NCBI GenBank assembly: GCA_013140485.1
Contig: JABFSS010000038.1
Coordinates: 1 to 9,800 of the forward strand
Length of the DNA: 9,800 bases
Direction of reading: 5' to 3'
From: Candidatus Peribacteraceae bacterium
Lineage (GTDB): Bacteria; Patescibacteriota; Gracilibacteria; Peribacterales; Peribacteraceae
Under the pieces are notes generated by a model. It was not told where the DNA came from and ran no database searches. It was given only the letters and a program-made list of their open reading frames with translations. Below, piece after piece: positions 5,801 through 9,800 of this stretch; the stretch's first letter is position 1, and every line of letters begins with the position of its first letter. Both the position numbers and the translations under genes were made by a program.

Positions 5801-5864
5801 CTGTATGTATCCTACAGGATTGGTGAGCTGGTGCAAGGGAAAATCACGGTCGAAAGGAAACGAG

Positions 5865-5913
5865 GTAACCAAGGAAAACAAAGAATACGAGGATCCTCGT
5901 TTTCCTCGATTAC
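5865..5913 (-). terminator. Long 15-bp wobble hairpin with nested palindrome after lepB
   Basis: The arms are 5865-5879 and 5899-5913. In minus-strand RNA all 15 positions pair, two of them as G-U; in plus-strand RNA these two would be A-C mismatches. The loop holds a second palindrome, ACGAGGATCCTCGT (5887-5900), which competes with the last two pairs of the long stem. It starts 19 nt after the lepB stop and is followed by a moderately U-rich stretch (CUCGUUUCCUUUCG). It is likely a lepB 3'-end structure, either terminating transcription or blocking 3' exonuclease. Confidence 0.5.
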
Positions 5914-5931
5914 ATTGTTTTCTTCGTTTGC

Positions 5932-6558
5932 TTACAATCCGTACTCCGGCGCTTCCAGCGCGTGAATCTTCGTAATGGGCAGCGCGATGAACCACACACG
6001 GCCTTTGATTTCACTCTCCTGCACAAACGGCTCCGGTTCGCCGTTTTCTCCCGTAAAGCTTCGGGAATCCAGGCTTCCCTGACGGTTGTCCCCGAGAAGG
6101 AAGTACTTTCCCTCCGGCACATCGTACGAGACGAGAGTCTGGTCGCCGCTGCTGGGAGGATGCTTAAAGGTGTGTCCCAAATTCCTTGGGCTCAGGTAAC
6201 TCGATTCGTCCAGCTTGGTGACGTCTTTTTCGTCCGGCGTCTTTACAAACACGAAGCCGTTCTTGATGGTGACAGCATCACCCGGCAAGCCGATCACGCG
6301 CTTGACGTAATACTTCTTGGGCTCATTCGGCGGACGGAACACGACGACGTCGCCTCGGCCCGGAGTCCCGAGCAGAAACGCAAACTTGTTGATGATTATG
6401 TATTCCTTGTCCGTCAGTGTATCGACCATCGAACTGCCTTCGACCTGGAACGGCGACACGAGGAACGTCCGGATTCCCGCCACGATCGCTACGATCACGA
6501 CGATATTAAATAGGACGTCGAGGAGGTGATACCAGAATCCGTGTTTCTTCAAACGCAT
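5932..6558 (-). CDS. lepB: Signal peptidase I
   Basis: A membrane-bound Ser/Lys protease that removes Sec and Tat signal peptides on the outer face of the membrane. The 208-residue product has one N-terminal span (about 14-35, LDVLFNIVVIVAIVAGIRTFLV in two halves), then box B with nucleophile Ser43 in VEGSSMVDTL, box D with general base Lys86 in YYVKRVIGLPGD, and box E GDNRQGSLDSR at 156-166. The usual SMxPTL motif has Asp in place of Pro (SMVDTL). The ATG at 6558 places the membrane span normally; the upstream extension of the frame overlaps the divergent gene and lacks family character. It is transcribed divergently from the PH-domain gene; 164 nt of structured sequence separate it from secE. 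Confidence 0.95.
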   Translation of the reverse strand: MRLKKHGFWYHLLDVLFNIVVIVAIVAGIRTFLVSPFQVEGSSMVDTLTDKEYIIINKFAFLLGTPGRGDVVVFRPPNEPKKYYVKRVIGLPGDAVTIKNGFVFVKTPDEKDVTKLDESSYLSPRNLGHTFKHPPSSGDQTLVSYDVPEGKYFLLGDNRQGSLDSRSFTGENGEPEPFVQESEIKGRVWFIALPITKIHALEAPEYGL

Positions 6559-6612
6559 GCCGAAGGAGCCTACCGCCGCCCTCTCCCGGTGTACAGAGGT
6601 TTCCCCGGCAAG

Positions 6613-6627
6613 ATAGACTGTGTCTAT
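6613..6627. promoter_or_regulatory. Inverted repeat at the divergent lepB/PH-gene start region
   Basis: ATAGAC-TGT-GTCTAT, a perfect 6-bp inverted repeat that overlaps both candidate start codons of the plus-strand gene (GTG 6620, ATG 6626) inside a 67-bp divergent intergenic space. It could be an operator, a small start-site hairpin, or chance. A weak promoter-like pair TGTACA (6590-6595), 18 nt, TAGACT (6614-6619) would place the plus-strand transcript start at about the ATG. Confidence 0.25.
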
Positions 6628-7294
6628 GCTCGACGGATATCTGTTTAAAAAGCATTTGGAAGACGACGAAGAAATCAGAATGATCGTCCATAAGCACTGG
6701 CTTATGGGACTTCGGTTTCTGATCTGGCCCACGGTGTCATTTCTTCTGGCAGATGCTCTGTTGATCCTGCGGCACTCTCAGCTCGCGGCGATGGTCGGGG
6801 GGCTGTGGGGCATCGCGTCTCTCGTGTGGCTGCTGAGGAGTTTCTTCGATTACTATCTGGATGCGTGGATCATCACGAGCCACGGCGTCATCGATCTGGA
6901 ATGGCTCGGCTGGTTTCATCGGCAATCCTCCCGCGTTCTCTATAGCGACATCCAGGGCGTGAGCACCGAAACGCACGGCGTGACGGGAACTCTGCTGCGG
7001 TACGGGACCGTCTCGGTCGAAAAAATTTCAACCGGCTCGACGATCGCTATCGATCATGTCTCGCGGCCGCGCCGCGTGGAATCGGCGATTCTGCAGAACA
7101 TGGAAGCCTACTTGCACACGAAGAATTTGAAGAACTCCAAGCATATCGAGGAACTGCTCTCGCAGTTTGTCGCGCAGCACGTGCAGGAGAAGACTCTGAA
7201 GAAGAATGACGTGATTCCTCCCGCATCCCCGGCACCAGCCAAACGGCCCAAAGCGTCCTTTCGTTCTTCCCGCGTGGGTTCCTCGAATTCCTGA
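6626..7294 (+). CDS. Two-span membrane protein with bacterial PH domain (DUF304/YdbS-like)
   Basis: 222 residues from the ATG at 6626; a GTG 6 nt upstream is an alternative. Order: a short cytoplasmic start LDGYLFKKHLEDDEEI, two membrane spans (about 28-48 and 53-72), then WIITSHGVIDLEWLGWFHRQ and SRVLYSDIQGVSTETHGVTG, the typical beta-rich bacterial PH (bPH2) segment over about 81-163, and a low-complexity Pro/Ala/Ser/Lys tail after residue 197. Such proteins are widespread membrane-associated factors; their biochemical role is poorly defined, with some linked to envelope stress or membrane homeostasis. The stop overlaps the next ATG by 1 nt (TGATG), so it is the first gene of a coupled trio with the HEPN-like gene and pth. 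No Shine-Dalgarno is evident. Confidence 0.85.
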   Translation: MLDGYLFKKHLEDDEEIRMIVHKHWLMGLRFLIWPTVSFLLADALLILRHSQLAAMVGGLWGIASLVWLLRSFFDYYLDAWIITSHGVIDLEWLGWFHRQSSRVLYSDIQGVSTETHGVTGTLLRYGTVSVEKISTGSTIAIDHVSRPRRVESAILQNMEAYLHTKNLKNSKHIEELLSQFVAQHVQEKTLKKNDVIPPASPAPAKRPKASFRSSRVGSSNS

Positions 7295-7677
7295 TGTTGT
7301 GGTTTTTTCCCGCCATCGTGGTCATCGTCTGCGTCGCCTATCTGACGTGGACCTTCCTCAAGCCGCGTCGACTAGCCGCGTCGAAGCGTTCGATGATTCT
7401 GTCGCAATGGCAAAGTGCGCAATCACAAACCGACCCGCATCGTCGTCTGTTGGAAGCCGACTCCGTCATAGCACGGCTTCTGGAAGCATTGGGATTCACG
7501 GGCTCCATGGCGGACAAGCTGCGCGGGGCCGGGAAAATTCTGCCGGGACTCGACGGCGTCTGGGACGCGCACAAGTTGCGCAACCGCATTGCGCATGAGC
7601 CCGGGCTGAGGCTTACTGAGGTGCAGGTGAACCGAGCGATGGATGCATTCGATCGCGTCATCCGCAAATTCACATGA
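7294..7677 (+). CDS. Membrane-anchored HEPN-like protein
   Basis: 127 residues. An N-terminal span (about 3-22, WFFPAIVVIVCVAYLTWTFL) is followed by basic residues KPRR, suggesting the rest is cytoplasmic. The soluble part is helical (LLEADSVIARLLEALGFTG, 52-70) and contains LRNRIAHEPG (95-104). R96-N-R-I-A-H101 fits the R(N/D/H)-x-x-x-H core of HEPN domains, many of which are RNases; others only bind nucleotides or protein partners. The gene starts in the TGATG overlap of the PH-domain gene and ends in an ATGA 4-nt overlap with pth, so the three products are made together. The motif is visible; family membership is probable; nuclease activity is speculation. Confidence 0.75.
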   Translation: MLWFFPAIVVIVCVAYLTWTFLKPRRLAASKRSMILSQWQSAQSQTDPHRRLLEADSVIARLLEALGFTGSMADKLRGAGKILPGLDGVWDAHKLRNRIAHEPGLRLTEVQVNRAMDAFDRVIRKFT

Positions 7678-8228
7678 AACCGCATCTCGTCATCGTCGGC
7701 CTGGGGAATCCCGGCAAGGAGCATGCCAAGACGCGGCACAACGCCGGGTTCCGCGCTGTCGATCTTCTTTCAAAAAATTTCGGAGAAGGGGAATGGACCG
7801 AGAGCCAAAAGTTTCTCTGCCGCATGCAGGAAGCGCGGATCATCACCGTTCCCGTCCTGCTCGTGCAGCCGACCACGTACATGAACCGCTCGGGGGAATG
7901 CATTCGCAAACTGGTGGAGTTCTACAAACTCAATCCGCGCGAGCAGATCCTCGTTCTGTGCGACGACATTGATCTTCCTCTCGGCGATATCCGTTTACGG
8001 ATGAAGGGCGGACCGGGAACGCACAACGGCTTACGATCCATCGTCGTCGTTCTCGGTGAGGAGTTTCCGCGTCTACGAATCGGTGTCGGGACCCCGCAAG
8101 CCGGCGAAGATCTTGCGGCGTGGGTCTTGAGCATTCCGCCCGCGGCGGAACAGAAGACTGTGGACTGCGCGGTGGAAGCTCTTCCGCAGAAAGTGAAGGA
8201 GTTTGTGATGGAGAGAATTGATGAATGA
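7674..8228 (+). CDS. pth: Peptidyl-tRNA hydrolase
   Basis: Pth releases tRNA from prematurely dropped peptidyl-tRNAs so that tRNAs can be reused. The 184-residue protein is of normal size and keeps the active site: GLGNPGKEHAKTRHNAGF (9-26) with Asn12 and catalytic His22, TTYMNRSG (67-74) with Asn71, LCDDIDLPLGDIRLRMKGG (95-113) with Asp97, and PGTHNGLRSI (114-123) with Asn118. Two family positions deviate: the Tyr that usually precedes the TRHN motif is His17, and the usual Gly before HNGL is Thr116. The ATG lies inside the stop of the HEPN-like gene (ATGA), indicating coupling. A 28-nt palindrome follows 21 nt after its stop. Confidence 0.96.
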   Translation: MKPHLVIVGLGNPGKEHAKTRHNAGFRAVDLLSKNFGEGEWTESQKFLCRMQEARIITVPVLLVQPTTYMNRSGECIRKLVEFYKLNPREQILVLCDDIDLPLGDIRLRMKGGPGTHNGLRSIVVVLGEEFPRLRIGVGTPQAGEDLAAWVLSIPPAAEQKTVDCAVEALPQKVKEFVMERIDE

Positions 8229-8249
8229 CAAGACCGGGAAATTCGCAAT

Positions 8250-8277
8250 GTAGGGGCAAGGCATGCCTTGCCCCTAC
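8250..8277. repeat. Perfect 28-nt palindrome between convergent genes
   Basis: The half-site GTAGGGGCAAGGCA is followed with no spacer by its exact reverse complement. It lies between pth (ends 8228) and the surface-protein gene (ends 8304), both of which point toward it. No T-tract flanks either side, so it is not a standard intrinsic terminator. From memory, GTAGGGGC...GCCCCTAC palindromes recur as dispersed intergenic repeats in several unrelated bacterial groups, so a REP/MITE-like element is likely. A bidirectional transcript-end stabiliser is also possible. Only one copy lies in this window. Confidence 0.8.
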
Positions 8278-8298
8278 TACAGCGGGTTGCGTTTGTTC

Positions 8299-8316
8299 AT
8301 TCGTTATTGAACGAAT
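8299..8316. other. Small hairpin over the 3' end of the surface-protein gene
   Basis: ATTCGTT-ATTG-AACGAAT, a perfect 7-bp stem covering the stop codon (TAA at 8306-8304) and last codons of the minus-strand gene. In plus-strand RNA it is followed by UUCUUCC, a weak U-stretch, so it might help end pth transcription. Low confidence. Confidence 0.3.
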
Positions 8317-9800
8317 TTCTTCCCCATCGCCACACCACCCATCAATCCCGCCGCAATCACCACGAACCAGAGAAGAAGAGGCGAAGCATTGCCGCCCGCA
8401 GCTGCGCTCACCGGGCTGAGGAATTGCCGCGTATTCTCAATGGCGCCGAAGTAGTCGCCGATGCCGGTGACCGGGAGATTCGGGTAGTCGTAGAAGTCAC
8501 TGTTCGCGTAGGAGTCGTATCCCACGTCCACGGACGAGGTCGACGCAGCAACGTAGCCGACGTCTGAGCTGTAGGCGCGAGCGGTGTTGAGGACTTCCTG
8601 GCCGACACGGAGTGAGCGAGAGAGGCGGCCGCGGTAACTGAAGGTGCGACTTTCGCCCGGTTGGAGCTTCTCGATCTGCCACGTGATTTTTCCGTTGCGG
8701 ACCTGACCGGCTCCCGGATCGGTGACCGTGAATTCGGACGAGTCAAAGACGTCGTTGACGGAGATGCCGCGGATATCGTTGTCGTGGCTGTTGCGGACGG
8801 TGACCGTGTACGAAACCGAACTGCCGGCTTTTGCGGAGAGACGATCGCTGGTCTTTTCGACGTCGCGCGGTCCGGCGAACGTGCCGCCGGGGCGGTAACT
8901 GAATCCGTCACCCGTCACCTGTGTCACGTCGCTGCTGACTTGCCCCTGGACCATCGAGGTTGCGCGGAGGAGCGTGCCTTCGGGCGCGTCGCTGCGGACG
9001 CGGACGGTAAACTCAAGGTCTCTGCTGCCGTTGGGCGCTACGAGCATGTCGAGCCAGCGGATATTTTCGCGGTCGCGCACACCGCCTTCGCTCGCCGAGA
9101 CGAATTCGGAATACTGAGGAATGGCGGCGTCGATGTTGGCATGCGGATCGAGACGCCCCGAGGTGTTATCAATATGAATCACGTACGTGAGGAGCTCGCC
9201 GCGACCGGCCGCGTCGCGATTATCGGTGATGGACGAGAACAGTGAGTAGGGATCGCCTCCGGTGTTCGTCCTGTCGAACGCGACGACGTTTCCGACGCGC
9301 GCAACGACCTGGATCGGATAGCCCTTGGGCGCGCGATCGTCGACGGTGGCGCGGAAGGTGAAGGCACGTTCGTCGTGCGGGTTCAGCGTCACGTTTTTCC
9401 AGACGATTTCGCTTCCCACGAAGTCCGCTCCCGGCGCATCGACGTCGCGGAGCGCGACGGGGATTTTCACGCGGACATGCTCGACGGTGCCGTTCGACTC
9501 GGGGTTGCGCACGAGCACGACGTACTCGAGCACGTCGCCGGGGCCCGCGCGGTCGCGGTGGTCCGTGATGCTCAGTTCAAGCTGGTTTTCGACGTACGGA
9601 ATGGCGCGGCCGCCGATCATCGTGGTATCCGTCGCCTCGCTGCCGTCGGCAAGAACGCGTGCGATAAGCATCTGGTCTTTTTCCGCGTTCGGGCTCACGA
9701 CGACGTGAACAGAAAGCTTGCGCGTGTTGCCGTTGAAAACGGCCACTTTGGTCCAGCGAATGCCGCTGCCGCCGAAGGTGCCGTCATCGCTGACGGAGAC
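8304..9800 (-). CDS. Repeat-rich surface protein with C-terminal anchor (5' part off right edge)
   Basis: The frame is open to the window edge (498 residues seen), so the true start lies beyond 9800; GTG 9746 is internal. The protein is built of Ig-like repeats of the DUF11/conserved-repeat type, about 115-125 residues each. Repeat openings: SITDHRDRAGPGDVLEYVVLVRN (about 77-99, given in two overlapping parts SITDHRDRAGPG and GDVLEYVVLVRN), SSITDNRDAAGRGELLTYVI (189-208) and EKTSDRLSAKAGSSVSYTV (315-333). The mid-repeat strand recurs four times: IRWTK, IVWKN, IRWLD and ITWQI at about 14, 132, 247 and 372. The C-terminus has LPVTGIGDYFG (442-452), a 20-residue linker, a membrane span (about 474-490, LLLWFVVIAAGLMGGVA) and a final GKKFVQ. 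The topology is extracellular repeats anchored by a C-terminal span. LPVTG looks like a sortase motif but is set back from the span. Its function, perhaps adhesion or a cell-surface coat, is inferred from repeat type only. Confidence 0.88.
   Translation of the reverse strand, partial: VSVSDDGTFGGSGIRWTKVAVFNGNTRKLSVHVVVSPNAEKDQMLIARVLADGSEATDTTMIGGRAIPYVENQLELSITDHRDRAGPGDVLEYVVLVRNPESNGTVEHVRVKIPVALRDVDAPGADFVGSEIVWKNVTLNPHDERAFTFRATVDDRAPKGYPIQVVARVGNVVAFDRTNTGGDPYSLFSSITDNRDAAGRGELLTYVIHIDNTSGRLDPHANIDAAIPQYSEFVSASEGGVRDRENIRWLDMLVAPNGSRDLEFTVRVRSDAPEGTLLRATSMVQGQVSSDVTQVTGDGFSYRPGGTFAGPRDVEKTSDRLSAKAGSSVSYTVTVRNSHDNDIRGISVNDVFDSSEFTVTDPGAGQVRNGKITWQIEKLQPGESRTFSYRGRLSRSLRVGQEVLNTARAYSSDVGYVAASTSSVDVGYDSYANSDFYDYPNLPVTGIGDYFGAIENTRQFLSPVSAAAGGNASPLLLWFVVIAAGLMGGVAMGKKFVQ

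Noticed and set aside
5768..5995. 140-residue SecE with a long N-terminal extension
   Set aside because: SecE similarity begins at the ATG at 5767; the upstream part overlaps lepB and runs through hairpins and a U-tract. Minimal SecE of about 60 residues is normal.
6559..6732. Upstream extension of lepB to 6732
   Set aside because: It would overlap the 5' part of the PH-domain gene, and the added residues precede the expected short N-terminus before the membrane span.
8250..8277. Intrinsic terminator for pth
   Set aside because: No T-tract follows the palindrome on either strand, and a loop-free 28-nt palindrome is better explained as a repeat element.
1..9800. CRISPR array, insertion sequence, rRNA or tRNA genes
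   Set aside because: No regularly spaced direct repeats, no transposase frame with flanking inverted repeats, and no rRNA or tRNA signature was seen on either strand.

Overview
This 9.8 kb, moderately GC-rich bacterial window carries eleven genes on two strands: four housekeeping blocks, one small membrane protein and two envelope or secreted proteins cut by the window edges. UGA acts as a normal stop (secE, acyP, the PH-domain gene and pth all end in it), so code-25 lineages such as Gracilibacteria are excluded. Compact gene packing, short membrane-anchored accessory proteins, a DUF11-type repeat surface protein and an unusual secE-nusG neighbourhood would fit a Patescibacteria/CPR genome, perhaps of Peregrinibacteria/Peribacteria type. 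That placement is inference only.

Layout. 1-201 (-): N-terminus of a secreted protein, 9 nt after purL. 211-2667 (-): purL. 2775-2894 (-): a 39-residue membrane-peptide ORF with the best Shine-Dalgarno of the window, lying in the purL leader between RNA hairpins. 3025-3053: a divergent promoter region that overlaps the 5' end of murJ. 3038-4432 (+): a MurJ-like lipid flippase. 4383-4652 (-): acylphosphatase, converging on murJ with a 50-bp overlap. 4672-5022 (-): an AT-rich orphan gene directly behind nusG. 5026-5571 nusG and 5573-5767 secE (-). 5768-5931: a structured intergenic RNA region. 5932-6558 (-): lepB. 6626-8228 (+): a tightly coupled trio of PH-domain membrane protein, membrane-anchored HEPN-like protein and pth. 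8250-8277: a perfect 28-nt palindrome. 8304-9800 (-): a repeat-rich, C-terminally anchored surface protein that continues off the right edge.

How it fits together. The window joins purine synthesis (purL), cell-wall lipid II export (murJ), protein export (secE, lepB), transcription elongation (nusG) and translation rescue (pth). LepB and SecE are the machinery that the two surface or secreted proteins would need. The least explained parts are the purL leader with its small membrane ORF, the low-GC orphan in the nusG cluster, the membrane HEPN-like gene coupled to pth, and the RNA structures before secE. In three separate hairpins every imperfect pair becomes a G-U wobble only in minus-strand RNA, the strand of the adjacent genes.
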